Shown one piece after another: positions 37,001-50,516 of a stretch of DNA of 64,000 bases; the stretch's first letter is position 1, and each line of letters starts with the position of its first letter. The stretch is from Vanessa cardui (lineage: Eukaryota; Arthropoda; Insecta; Lepidoptera; Nymphalidae). The stretch is taken from assembly GCF_905220365.1 (NCBI RefSeq), contig NC_061124.1, positions 436,501 to 500,500 of the forward strand, in the 5' to 3' direction. The notes under the pieces are model-generated. The model searched no databases and was not told where the DNA came from. It was given only the letters and a program-made list of their open reading frames with translations. Both the position numbers and the translations under genes were made by a program.

Positions 37001-38617
37001 TTGGTTTGTTTTATTTTTTACAAACATTCCGACTCTACAGCTATCACTATTAATGAAATCAATCTTGTATTTGTAATTCGAACAAAGAGTGACAGACAGT
37101 GTAGGAATAGTTCTCATGCGTGGATGAGTTCTGTTACAAGAGATTCTCGTTGTAGCTGTATCAATAAATAATATTAAAAACCTCGAGATTGTCAATAGAG
37201 CAATTCGCACTTGTAATAACAAACAGTTAAAGGAAGTCGATATGTATAAATGTAACAATGGAATTAGAACTTTATATTGTTACTTATAAGATTCATTTGA
37301 GAACATTAATCTGATTCGGGAAATCTTACGAGATGGCTGACGTCAAAGTCTTACATCCGGGAAGCTTCTGCTATTTCAAACAGCGACGGCCACCTCCGTT
37401 CGGACCTCCGTCTCTTATAATTCGTATGATTTGAAAGGTCTTAAAACTCTGGTTATAGACCGTCACAATTATCTAGGTATCCATATCAAGTAGAACGAAC
37501 AATGATTGAATATAATATCGATCATTATTGTTTTTTCTTAAGGATATAGCACATATATATTAAGATTAAAGATGATAAAAATGACTCTCATACAATTTGA
37601 AGGAGTATTTAATCGTTATTATTTTTTTTAATTTTTGGCAGTGTAATGTTTGCGTCAATTTGTAAATCCTCTGGTCACCTTCACGACTGTCTGGTGTTGT
37701 TTACATGTAAATAAAGCTGGTCATTTAGACGTTTTAAAAATAATATATCGTGAAGCAATCCGAATGTTTCCGCGCTCAAAATAAATGAGCACCTGCGTTC
37801 TTCGATGTATCAAATAATATAACACGAAAATATGATTAACTGAATCAAAATTATTGCATTACTAAATAATGATTAAAAGATTATCTTTTTATTTATTCTC
37901 GAGACGCTGTAAGAGCAATAAAAAAATCGCAGAATGTATTAAAAATAACTTGACAAGATCGGGCAGGGAGAACGATCAAAGATGGCGTCGGAAAAGCGCG
38001 GGCACTTTCCCCGCGCGGGAAACGAAAGAAAGTCGTGCCGCGAAATGGAAACCGTTGCGATTACGTTGATAACATGTTTATCTTACATTAATAACTGCAC
38101 GCCGCGCGAATGCCAGCCAGGCTAGATACTTGTTGCGTTTCCGTTCCAATCGTATATAATGTATGCAACTATGCAACTCATTCAATGTTTTATAATTGTG
38201 ATTGTATTAAAATATAACGTCGTGTCTTTTATTTTACTTAAGATTTAATTAAAAAAGGTCACTTAGTGAGTCGTTAGCTTATCGTGAATTCGTTTGTGTA
38301 TGCAAATAAGAGGCGCTGGTTACGCAACCGGTGACTCACTGGTGGAAAGGCCGCTGTCAAAACATTGTTTATCCGGTCACTTCGCGTGTACACACCAAAT
38401 AAGTATCGGATAGCTTACAAAATTATTTGCCAATCAAATGAGCATTGCGTGGAATCTATGATTTGCGGCCCAATTTTTTTTTTTTAAATTAGAAATTACA
38501 TTTCTTAACTATGTATATTTTTTTAATTATATTTTCCGGTTCAGTAAGATGGAAAGTACTATAGATAAAGTAACCGTAGTACAACCGCATTGAAATAGAT
38601 CTGCTACCGGGCTATCA

Positions 38618-38629
38618 TGCGCGTGCGCA
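38618..38629 (-). promoter_or_regulatory. NRF1/Ewg-type palindromic site
   Basis: TGCGCGTGCGCA; its complement TGCGCACGCGCA matches the NRF1-family consensus YGCGCAYGCGCR exactly. The insect member is Erect wing (Ewg). It sits in a GC-rich patch (38610-38700). The identical 12-mer recurs at 41287-41298. Confidence 0.4.
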
Positions 38630-39888
38630 GCCTAACTGGGTCAGCGGCGAAGGGCGATGCGTCTCCCACTCCCGCTAGTGTTGCTACGTCCGGGTGGATA
38701 TTAAAACAATCATTTATTATTTATGAGATTAGTTGTTATGTAAACAAAGGAAATTGTTCATATTTACTATATTTAGATATCAATTATTAAATAATAAAGG
38801 ATGTTAGTTATTTTATTATTTAGGATTTCAAATTCGTACATATCACATCGTAATACGAGTGAGACAGACGTTATAAAAACAAGAAAAACCAACACGGCGA
38901 GTCTTGAGGAGCCTGCGCTGCTTTACATGCCAGCGATTCGAAGTTTTGCAACCCATTGTCTATTAGTCATGTCCTAAAAGCTCAGTTTCGTTCGGTTGCA
39001 TTATTTTTTTTCACCTTGGAATAGAACAGCGGGTCGGCAGCCTACGTGCAGCCTCGGTCAGGCGCTAATGCTACTCATGGTCGCCCAACGTTTCGAGTTA
39101 AAGCAACCATTTTCAAGCCATTGTAATCTTTATTACGGTCTCAGAAAGAGTGATTTGATCTTACGGTATATAAAAGTGGTTTGCCGTATCATAAACATTA
39201 AATTTTTTGTCACTGGCTGATTAGACTAGGCAGTTTGTATTTGTCACGAGCAGAAAAAAACAAAAATATTTACTAAATAAAATAGGTCATGACAGTTATT
39301 TTGAGCGGCAACTTTTATTTAACTAATGTTTTGTAATCTGTGTACAGCTTTATATAATATTTTAATACTTTATTTTTAATAATCGTTCGCAATGCTTTTA
39401 CTGTAAATAATCAATTATTTTGATTACATATTTTATCAAGTGGTTAGTTTGGTATATTTTTTTGTGTCGGTATACTTTTATACATTAATAAATGTCACCG
39501 GTCAATTTGTCGGATTGTGACGTAAAATACTAAGGCTACTCGCGTAATTTTATTCATAACCAAATCTTACGTGTTTATCGCATATTGCATTACAGTTGAT
39601 AAGCTACTAGCAGATAAGTTATCGCGATACGATACTCGTAGGAAACAAGAAATAGGGACAAGGATATAGCTGCTTCAGATATGTTTGTTTGTTATTGTCG
39701 AATTCCGTACACGTGTAATAGTTGCAACACACCATATAAAAAAAACCTTTTTATTGTCATCGTTTTCCCTAATAAAATAATTAAGACTATTTATATTTAA
39801 TTTTAACAAAGAAGAAAACCGGAAAAACGCAAAAAGTGTCAACGAGAACGAAGTTGCGCGTCACTACGGTCGGCCATGTTTGGTGCAG

Positions 39889-39912
39889 CGCGCGAAAGTG
39901 AGATTTCGCGCG
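39889..39912. promoter_or_regulatory. Inverted E2F-like sites
   Basis: CGCGCGAAA at 39889-39897 and TTTCGCGCG at 39904-39912 form a perfect 9-bp inverted repeat with a 6-bp spacer. Each arm contains an E2F-type TTTCGCGC core. It lies in the middle of a GC island (39840-39970). Function is inferred from motif only. Confidence 0.3.
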
Positions 39913-41286
39913 AACGGTGCATCGCGGCTCCCTTGACCTGGTTCCCCTCCCGCGACCGTAAACAGATAGATGCTAGCTCTAAACTAGCTACGCGTAACTA
40001 TAGTTAAATAGATCCATGCGTGTCAGTAACACAATATCGCTCTGTATTTACGTTTCATACTTAATGTTGGATGAATGATTAATTGTATTTAATGCAAACG
40101 TATAAACCTAAATAAAGTTTTTTTAATTTAAATGATCCTCAAAAATCTGTACCTTTTTTATCTTTCTACTTGACGTCATTGCAGAATAAAATATGACTCA
40201 ATATGATAATTGAAGCATTTTAAAGCAGTTTGTAATTGCAATTTATAACAAAAGTTGTTTACATATAAACTACTTTTGTTATCTGCAGGTTGTCCTGCTT
40301 TCAATTGAATGGTCAATGGAAATATTTTTCAGGGATTTATTTACGAAATAGTTATCGTTATTAATGAAATTAGAACGTGTTGTGACATCGGACTGTCATT
40401 TAGCTTTTAACTTTTCAAATATATTTGATTCTAGATTAAAATGTCCGTTCGATTTTTTGATATTTCATAACGATTTAATCGTTCATAAGGTGGATTTCTG
40501 TAAGATTGTTCCAGTGTAAACCGCAATAAACCGGTAAGGAATGTAAGGCGGAAACGTTAGCCAATCTCACAACAAGTGGGCGCTGGATTCGGTCACGATA
40601 TCCGATGAACGTAACCATACGAAAAATATATTCAAAAAGTCATCATTGAAATTGCCATCGCAAATATCCTCGGTTTATTGTTATAATTTGCAAGTAAATA
40701 GTTTAATGTTTGTATTTTAATTATAAGAATTATTCGAATGATAATATTGTTTAATAATTTTACAATTTTGGTATAATCCGCGATGAATAGTCGAGACGCT
40801 TTCCTCGACTATATTGTATGACCTCATTGACATGTGGTGATGACGTGCAAAATGTTTTATCTGTGGTTGGGATACATGAATGGGGTCCAAGGCGTTACTC
40901 AAAGCTCGTTTGTTTTCCTGTTTATGTGTACATGCGAAACGTCATTGCGTAATATAGACAATGTCTTTAATTCTGTGTTACGATAAATACCGGTTTTTAT
41001 TAACAAACATTACGCGTAGCCATGTGTGCTGTCCATTACTACGTTGATAGGTTTTAATTTAAAAATAAAACACGTTGTCGAATATATTCTGTACTTTATT
41101 TTAAATTTAGAATGTTTTGTTTCATTTGGACTGAGTAGTTAAATGAAGCTGCATCAAGATACCGGATGTTGGTTAAGAGATGAAGGAAGCCGATATAACA
41201 ATAATATGAGTATTGTTGTGTCAAAACAGGCAAAGGAAGCGCTGGTAACAATATTGTTTGCAGTATCTCTGTTTGTTTGTTTGTTC

Positions 41287-41298
41287 TGCGCGTGCGCA
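41287..41298 (-). promoter_or_regulatory. NRF1/Ewg-type palindromic site
   Basis: Second copy of TGCGCGTGCGCA, identical to that at 38618-38629 and a perfect fit to YGCGCAYGCGCR on the minus strand. Here the surrounding sequence is only mildly GC-rich. Confidence 0.4.
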
Positions 41299-44200
41299 AC
41301 TCTGCTGCGGTATTTCGTAGTATCCGGTAAAAGTAAAGTACATTCGGCGAACGTGCTTTATAACAAGTTTTAGCAATTTTACTTAAACGAAATAATTTAA
41401 TTTGACAAACATTTTGCGTTATGTAAAAAAAAGTATTCCTCAAACAGGCTTGAATAAAACCTGCGACTATCAAGTTGAAATATTGTAATGTTATTAACAA
41501 TTAAGATTACCTAAAAAATAGTTGATTTAAATTTTGTTTTCAAGTTCATTTTTTTTCAACTTAGTGTAATAGCGCTTAAACCGGATATTGCTCCAATATC
41601 TAATGATATTGATGCCGGAAATGGAGTCGTTAACCGTATTTTTTTAATCGCCAGCCATGAATATATGGTAAAATATTTAATTTATAGAACAGTACCTGGG
41701 TCGTGCTTGGTAATATATTAATCAGAGTAATAAATCTATGGCATAAGATATAAACACGTGTGTCGTTCAGGGTTAAATTCAATTATCGCTTTATAATATA
41801 CATGTAATTATATGGTACCTTAAACTTAGATACTTTATCTTTAGGACAGCTATTATTATTATAAATGTGAAAGTATACATATATTTTACAAGAGCTGGTC
41901 GTATATCCAGATATTAACTTAACATATAGGCTACTTAAAACATACCCTACCCGCATAGAAGGCGGAAGTAATATGATATAAATATGCATAGTTAATTAAT
42001 GATTACAAAAGATCTGTAATAAGAAAGAGTACAAATATTGCATGTCGTTGTAAAGGTTTTCAGAATTCGCAGTACTTACTTTTGAGCCGGCGCGTTTTTC
42101 AACATCGCTTACTTAATATCCGTATGTCGTAATACTATTCTATGTTTAATATTGTCCGTATGCATATCGAAATAAGGTTCATTATGGTTAAACGGAACCT
42201 TGAGAACGCCTACCATACGTTACTAAATCCTTTCGAACTTTTGTTCCGTGGTTCGTCAACACCTACATTCATTAAACTGAATCTCGCAATTTAAGTTTTT
42301 ACACACCGCTGTATAATATGAAGAGTTTTATATCTAATCAACTCAGACACGATCTGATTTATACATTTAAATATGGAATAAAAATTTAAAACAAAATTAG
42401 TTGACGTTTTTTTTATACTGTTCTGAAGCATGTAGGTAATAAATGATTCCCTTCGACAAAAGAGGTTACACGTACAACGAAATCCAGAAATAATATCATT
42501 GAATAAATGAAGGCGAAAATCGATTGTGCCGATGTCTTTTAGAAACGTCTGGAAAGCCCGAATTGACCTTTACGCCAGTGTTTTGTGTAGAATAAGCAAT
42601 AAGTCTTCGAGTTACTTAGGATACGAAAAAAGTTAAAACACCGCGCCTAGAGGTAGACACGTTCTTTTAGTTAGTATAGTTTTAGGTTACTCTAAGTTCA
42701 TACAAGGTGGAGTACGAAGTTTTTGAAATGTATTTACAAACGATAAGATATACTGACGATAAAACTGCTTTAACAATTACATTATATGAATACATTAACC
42801 GCCGACATCACCAGGTAGCAGGTTAACTAACAAGCTATTTAGTTATAGTTTCAAAATAATAGCTAATTTGTCAAAACTGGAAAAGCCTGAGCTATACTAA
42901 GCACACCACTTCAATGATCGATTCATTTATATTAAATAGATTCTTCATAAGGATAATATTATATATGATGAAATGAAATGCATAATTATCATATTCTCTG
43001 ACAATTACGAAGTTAGTTTAAATGACTACATAAGTATTTATAAAATGGCTTGACTTTTTAGAGTCAAATTTTAGAAGTATGTTGTATGATATCTATATTT
43101 ATTCGATATTTTATCGGTGTGTATTATAAACAATGAGTTGGTGAAGAGGAAAATGTGTGTTAGTGTGAGTGGCAGGAAACTATGATGACATCACAGATAG
43201 CATTATTACCGTCTTAATGACGCATTTGTGGACCAGACGTGGTATTATTAAATCCTCACCTTTAAATAATCAACTTAATAAATGTTTATAAACTTATATT
43301 TATTTTTAGTTCACAATATTGTCTTTAGTTCTAACAGAAAGTATGCGTGAAATTCATTTAACACAGCAAACGTAACAATGTTTGTTTGTTTAAAAATCAG
43401 GCAAGTATACCCAAACAGCGAGAACATACAATTTTGCAATGCCATAAAAAAATATTTCTGGTATTGCAAAAAACATCTGCAAAGCATAGACAAAAGCTGA
43501 GGTACCGTTGCGAAATAAGGAACGACTTTTAAATTGTAAATAATAAAAAACCGCGAAAAAATGCCGCCGAATCTTTTTTTTTTTCTTTTTAACAGTTAGG
43601 TCTTTTTTGTGTCGAGGGTGTACACCCGCTACTATGCAGGTAGGTTTTTTATAACGCACGTTTTTGAAATTGGGTTAAGTATTTTTTTCTATGACAGATG
43701 AACTGAGCAAGGTGAGCGGTATATGGTTACGGAAACAGTTTTTGCTTACAAAAACGGTATGACCTTATTACCATTTTAGGGAATATCAGCGTTTCACATG
43801 TTTAGAGCTGCATAAAAAGTTTAAAGTGGTTTAAAATAATCTTTGAGAAGTGCAACCATATTTTATCTCTTAGATATTATCATGTATCATATATATGATT
43901 TTTACGACATATACCGTTTAATATTGGCTAATTCATGATACGTTTATCAAATTACGTAGCGATATGCTATTAATATGTTTCATAAAATTATTCTAATGTT
44001 TTTTTTTATAATTAGACGAGAAGTCAGTACGATAACTTTTAAAATTTTCGATAATTAATCGATTTAAGATTATTTATATCTAAATAGGAATTTATTTCGC
44101 AAGGCATTTATCGAGAATACAATAATACTGCCAACATTTTTTCATGCCTTTTATTAAGAAGTGTGTTACCAAATAGTGCGGGGCCTCAATCCAACAGGTC

Positions 44201-45794
44201 GGCTACTAGTGTTGTGAAACCGTAGAGCCTTGTTCCACGGTTGAAGGTCGGCCAAGCTGCGCGCGCGCAAGATTCGCACTCTAGAGCGTTGCACGTTCTT
44301 AATTATATGTTACTGTGTTATAAAGATTATGTAGGCGTTGCATGCAAATTAATTAAGATCATTTTTGCATATGCTTGTGTGACTTTTGATAGCATTACAT
44401 AATCACTGGAAGGGAATTTGATTCCAACCGCTTTTGAAATTTTATTATTAACTTTGAGAAACTGATAATCATTTAGATTCGATTTGAGCGTTTTTATTTG
44501 TAAGGACAGATGTGTCACACCGACGAATAGTTGCCTATTTGCTAAGAATAATATATTTAGTTTCGACTCGTTTTCCCAAGCATTGTTCGGCGAGGAAGTT
44601 GTAAAACAGTTTATACATAGATTACCAATTGGCATTGTCGTAGGTTAGTTTATTTATTTAAAAAAATAAAACTAAAAACGGATGCGCCGACGTCATTTGA
44701 ATACTGAAAATGCATACTAAAAAACCGTCTGAGTATGTTGTTGTGTCTCTCTTTCTTATTGTTATTATTTTTTCACGATAGAAAGAGACGAAAATATTCC
44801 AGGAAGCTTCTTAAAAAAGGACAACCCTTCCACAACCCTGCTAAGCATTCTATTATTTAGTTTTGTCAAAATGTTGTATATAATATTGGGTGTAATAGAT
44901 TTTAAACCTAAACGGAATTTGATAGAGTTTATTTTCGAATAAAACAAATAATGATTTTATTGTTTTCGAATGTGGACAGAATTAATATAATTCAGTTTTT
45001 TCATCTGTTTAAATTTCTTCGAACAGGTTCTGTTGTTTTGTTCATAGAAGTTTACGTACTGGAAGTGTTATCAATACTTTTTAATTGAAATATATTATAG
45101 ATAGAGGATTAAATGAATATGATCGTCGGAGGAGGTTCAACGGAACACCGATGAGTCAGGAGACGGCCGTGTCTAACAAAGACATCAGATGGAGGGAATG
45201 CATATAAAACGAACATTATTAGGTATAATCATTGAAATCCAATGATTGTAAGTACATTTAAATTTAAGTGATCATCGTGGACCAAGTTATACGATGTATT
45301 TTGTTTATAATGTCGATTGACGTAATATTTAATTTTACTTATAATTTCCATACATTTCCAAATTGCAAAATACAGTTCGTAAACATATTTAGTTAAAACA
45401 TTGCACGTGGCACTTCTATGAGTGACAATATTCTGATCTCATCCTCGGTAGGTATCGCCGGACTATCAGCTAGTAATTGACGCTCAAAAATAATTTATGC
45501 AAATATTTCTGAGAACATCGACCTTTGTCGGTAGACTCCGGGTAACTTATTAATTGTCATGACCAACGGCCGAACTACGCGCGATATTGGTCATTTAGAT
45601 TTTAACTGCCCTTAGGAAGCCCTATAACTTCTGGAGATTCTTTACACTAACTCCTAGTACCCGGCATCTCATTGAGTTCAATCTAAGCTCATTATCGTGA
45701 ACGAGTCACGGTCACAGGCAGAGATTAACTATAAACCACTGCGCTTCGCACATGCGGATTAGCGGATAAATCTTTCAAACTTACAACAAAATAA

Positions 45795-45872
45795 ATTTTC
45801 TACGCTTGAGTAGATTTGAACCCGCTATCTCCGCTTAAGATTGCATGACCTAACCACTGCGCCATCTCAGAT
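45795..45872 (-). mobile_element. tRNA-derived SINE head
   Basis: On the minus strand GAGATGGCGCAGTGGTTAGG holds a good A box (TGGCGCAGTGG, 45864-45854), and GGGTTCAAATC (45823-45813) is a B box 30 nt further on. The T and acceptor stems do not pair, so it is not a functional tRNA. It matches the 5' end of a butterfly tRNA-derived SINE as I know it. Confidence 0.6.
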
Positions 45873-46321
45873 GGGTTCATAATTTGGGAACCGATTACAA
45901 GATGTCGTTGTAAATAAAGTCGGTATTAAATATTTCAATAAAACGTGAATTCCAATTTAAATACACGACACTGTCCGTAAGGTAATTTATAGTTCATGAG
46001 TCGCTTCCAAAACTGGTTTTTAAGTGTTTCCACCGGGACATGAGCTCGAAACGTGCTCTATGTGGTTAATAGATAGTTTAATCAAAATACGTCGTTAAAT
46101 TGCATTGTTTACGCGCTCCCATCCGTCTGCCCTTCGCGTGTTAAATATTAAGACGCGTCAGGGATCCGTGAGCAAACCGGGAATCGAACGCGAAATAAAA
46201 ATATATCCTTTTCCATAAAGATTTCATATCTTTTTTAATGTAAAGAATGGAGGGAAAGAAGTAGAGTGACGTCTCAGAACAGATTTAAAGAGGAAAGTAC
46301 ATGACAAGTGATCATTTTATT

Positions 46322-46525
46322 TTATGCGGAACCGACTTGCATGTCCTTATCCTCCTGACATAATATTTTTTTAAGCCTTTCACTTCCGACCACAGGTATC
46401 GAAGGGATTTGATAGCCATTAGGTATTGGCAGCTGCGCGGGCGCAGATTTCCTGTATTCTTTGATACGCATGGGAAAGTTGATCATTTTTTTGTTCGTAC
46501 AACAGTACAGGTAGATATGACCCAC
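46322..46525 (-). other. Unassigned 67-codon frame in the E74 intron
   Basis: Not recognised. The frame begins with GTG and has an internal ATG (before INFPMRIKEYRKSAP) that would give a product of about 54 residues. The composition is less AT-driven than other intronic frames: LPIPNGYQIPSIPVVG is followed by a charged segment and a stop, with AATAAA immediately after. That arrangement suggests a retrocopy fragment or a small gene, but a chance frame is equally likely. The open frame extends upstream only to an in-frame TGA near 46580. I assign no function. Confidence 0.15.
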
Positions 46526-48284
46526 TTCATTTAAAGATATAAAATATATTCTTGCTACATTAAATCATTACTATTTCAAATGCAACACAAACCATTTCAC
46601 ATTTGGTTAAAACATTAAAGTGCGGACAGAAAACATTAGAAATTGAACGAAATCTCTAAAAAAATGTTATCAATATTAATTGAGAGTGTAAATGTAATTC
46701 GATATATAAAACAAATCGTGTTCAATCAGCGTCGCTCGTCAACTGTCCATACTCGGAAGTGACCGGGGCATCGAACTTGCAATACCGCGAATCCGCGATG
46801 ATGCAGCATTATACGTAGTTTCGCTGACATCGCCTCTATAATAATGATTAAACAATTTTGTTTTGTTTTCAATAACTATATTCAAACCAGAACTATATAT
46901 ATACACATATATTTGCATTTATTACCCTTTTACGTAACCATCGAGGGCAACACACGGACTTACATACATATATGCTATGTTCTGTTTTTCTATCGTAGAT
47001 TTATGAGTTTTGAAAAATTAAATTTTGCATAAATTTTATAGCGCCCGTCGCGTTATTGAGTGTTATGAGATACAGTGTCAGCCATTTTGAATGATATAAA
47101 TAATAAAAAGTACTAATTGAAAAATATTTGTAACATATTTGGTACAAATTATATTATTACAATTTTTATAATATATGACTCAGTAATAGATATTTTGTTC
47201 ATACATAATTCATTGATAATGACGATGTATGTAACAGTATACGTCTGCTAAGTATGTATATGTCTACATTAAACATAGATTAAAATGCATGTCGTATATA
47301 ATTGCATTTCCCAAGTCGATACCAAATGCGCAGTCAATAGTTTTCCTTCCTTATAGTAAGTGTTTATTGTAAAACGACCAATTGCGAATTACTCTTATCA
47401 ATTGATAAATAAATTCATGTATTTTTATATAAGTATAATATTATAATATGTATATTAATTGTTTTTCTTTATTTTGTTAAATGTTTGGCAGAATAATACA
47501 TTGCATTTTTAACATAAAAAAAATTGCTTTGAATTGACACTATTATATACCGTTACTTTCCAATTCAGCGTTTTATAATTAATATTTTAGTGAATATTTA
47601 GAAAATGTAATAATTAGACTAAATTACTCAAATTGACAAAATTGTGTCTAATTACACAAATAACTTTATTTAGGTGATAAATTAAATTCGTGGAATAATT
47701 GTAGGCTTAAACAGCAGCAACAACAGCGAAAATAAGATTTTTGTGAGACAAAAAAGATTTTTCCTTAAGATGATCAAATGTTTTTGACATTACTAGCAAT
47801 AAAATTTACTGCATCATTAAAAGTTTTGAATATTATCTGTCATTAAAAATGGTGTTAAATAATATTTATCTTAAATGTTCTTCTTATCTTTATGTGTTAG
47901 TTTTATTGACAAAAGTGAAAATTTAAAAATAGTTTTTAATCTTAATCATTAAATAATTTCAAAGTTAATTGCCTTTTTAATTTGCAAATAAAATGCAAAT
48001 AATTTTAGTATCAGGTAAAGTCATGTGTTGACACAGATAGTTTGACAGTTTACATTTATATATTTTCCGCATTATGTCAGTGACCTGTATGTATGTTAGG
48101 GCAACGCATATACTTCTTAGGCGGAAACTTTCGAAACGCAAAATATACATTCAATGCATTCAATAATATGCCGACTTAGATTATTTAAATATATTGTTAT
48201 TTCAAGAGAATTTATTTTATTGCATTTTTAAATATTATATTATAAATGTTAATATAACTTACGATCCGTTGAAATTATATATAA

Positions 48285-48345
48285 AGGATGAGTGAGCCAG
48301 TGTAACAACGGACACAAGGAACTTAACATCTATGCTCGATCACTG
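48285..48345 (-). repeat. Fragment of the 'gtaagtggtcacc' butterfly repeat, minus orientation
   Basis: GGATGAGTGAGCCAGTGTAA followed by CAACGGACACAAGGAACTTAA and ACATCT is the reverse complement of the middle of this family (agatgtta...cccttgtgcctgtaattacactggctcactcatc). It is a short but good match, from memory of the family. Confidence 0.6.
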
Positions 48346-50516
48346 ATAATGACATAACCCCAGTCTGTTTTTGTATCTGATATATTAATCGATATGAAAA
48401 CGCCTGCACTTCGACAAATATTTAGTTAAATGGCAATAATTTACAATTGTCAAGCCCGTGTGTGCGCGAGGCTGGTGTAATGTAATAGAATTTTTCGACC
48501 ATTGTCAACATGTCTTGATTGAGCTCGCAGCATCCGCGGTATTCTCTCGGACAATACTGCATTGTGTGCACACATACTACGATGTGTAGATATTGTGCTC
48601 GAAATTGAATTGTATAATGTGTTATTTAGTTTACATGTTGCTCGTTGGGAGGCGATATTTTAATCTTGGCTTTGGATGATGCGCATGGATCTTTTATTGT
48701 TTCGGAAATAGACATTATATTTATCTCGGATACCTGATATTTTTGATTACGGCTACAGGAGAATACGACCCGAGAATACTCTCAGTTTCTATAAGAATAT
48801 TTTGATAATATTTTCAGATATATACGGAAAAAAAATAATTCACTAAGGTTTTTATAAATATGAAAATAAACTTTTCCGATAAAAAACTACTTAGTCAGTT
48901 TTAATCGGCAGTGACGCTTAGAAATGAACTCATAATTACTTAAATAAAGGTATTTTCTAACTTATTAATAATTAATTATAAATACATAAGAACTTATACG
49001 AATTATTTGACTAAAATGAAAAATAATAAAGAGTTCGAGAGTAACGCAAAGAGCTATTTGCTATTTACAGCAAGAACCGTCAATAAGGAATGTATATTGC
49101 AATATTTTTTTACTTTCCTCAAATGTAATTTATTATTTTATGCTATACAAATCTATTGAGGAAACACATAAATATGGTATAAAGTATTCTACATAAATTA
49201 TAAGTAACAGTTGAATACACTTGTGATTACAAGGATACCCGGCTCTCATCCTTGTATCCTCAGAATCAACTGAATGTTGTATTCAATTCCGTCTAATTTT
49301 CCTTCAATTCATAAACTTTTTTATGCGGTATTTTCCCAATAAATAACAAATATACTTCAATACTTATATATATATCATAAATACTTTTTTATTATCTCAT
49401 AAACAAGAAAGAACTATTCAGTAATTCCAACGTTCCATCATTCGAGCATCAAGATTTATAATAAAGTTGGATAAATCGTTGTCAGTTGTAAAATGGTTTT
49501 AACATAGTAACGGTGATGACAACTGGTGATGAACCAAAGAATCTTTGTTTGATCTTAATGCCACGTTTGCTAAAAGCCGTCGCCTACTTGCAATTAGTTT
49601 TTGATATTTAATTGATGAGGAAGCCGCACAGTAATACATATTCTTATAACGTTACAGTTATAAGTCGTTCTATCTGTTTAATGAAATATATTTATACCAA
49701 AAGCTATTGAAACTGTTTAATTTTTAGTAATGTTTTTGTAAATCTTTGACTTTATTTGCTTTAAATTGTTTTTAATACTATATGACTATTTCTAATATGT
49801 TTTTCATTAAAAGCAATATCGCTGGAAATTGACAGTTATTTATATCCATGTTTGATTTCCAAAGAAATTAATTAAGAAAAATATATTCACACCAGGTATT
49901 ACTAAAACAATATAAAGTATAAAGTTAGCATAATCGTGGCGATATTTTCAGAGATAGAGCTGTACGTAGCAGGCGTAGCGTCGCTACGCGCGTAGACGTC
50001 TTTACAGGTTTTTATTTTTTGTTTATTGAAGGTAAAATTTAGTTGCATTACTCGTATTTGTAACAGCGACATCGCATAAGCGTGTGCGTGAATAAAGATG
50101 AAAAACTCGTTCTAAAAAATATAATTACTGAGTGTGCAATGAACATAATATCCCTGTTGTATCAAGTATGTATTATAATCGTCATTACATGCAATAAATT
50201 GCGCCCGTACCCACGTACACTAAACTAGTAGTTTAGGCGAGATGACACGATTTTTTCAAAGAATGCGGAAAATAAACTAACGCAATTGGGTCGCGTGCTA
50301 TTTAAAATGTCTTGCTTTCGAGAAATAAATAAGTTATTGTAACATTCCATTGCGGATCTGTTAACCGTTAAGAACGGCTCACGTCAATCCAGACACACCT
50401 TTTTTCACTCATAAATAAGCCGAGAGTTAAATAATTACAAACGCCGGCTGAAACACTCGTCGACAGATACGCCGGCGTTAGCTGCGTGACGCTTCGGACA
50501 AAAAGTTAGAACTTAC

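Larger units (their letters stand above)
32905..50516 (-). other. 17.6-kb E74 intron after the first coding exon
   Basis: Phase-1 intron from donor GTAAGTTC at 50516 to the acceptor at 32905. It is AT-rich, with GC islands near 33720-34015, 35640-35850, 37960-38060, 38610-38700 and 39840-39970. It carries a 7-bp tandem repeat, several GC palindromes, two perfect NRF1/Ewg-type motifs, SINE remnants near 45800 and 48300, and an unassigned 67-codon frame at 46322-46525. The stretch 46830-49900 is particularly AT-rich and I see nothing coding in it. Confidence 0.72.

Noticed and set aside
37982..38125. Plus-strand ATGGCGTCGG frame of 47 codons.
   Set aside because: No domain, no supporting splice or poly(A) signals, and basic composition expected from a GC patch.
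41504..41520. Second recursive-splice-like junction TTTTTTAG-GTAATC on the minus strand.
   Set aside because: The 5' splice-site half is weak (GTAATC) and no downstream second donor is evident, unlike the site at 59886.
42071..42085. Minus-strand donor-like AAAA-GTAAGTACT next to a GC patch.
   Set aside because: No acceptor or open exon could be matched to it.
44327..44635. 102-codon minus-strand frame.
   Set aside because: I recognise no family; there is no splice fit to E74 phase 1, no start context, and it is AT-rich. A chance frame or decayed element is most likely.
45795..45872. tRNA gene with A and B boxes.
   Set aside because: T stem and acceptor stem do not pair; interpreted as a SINE head.
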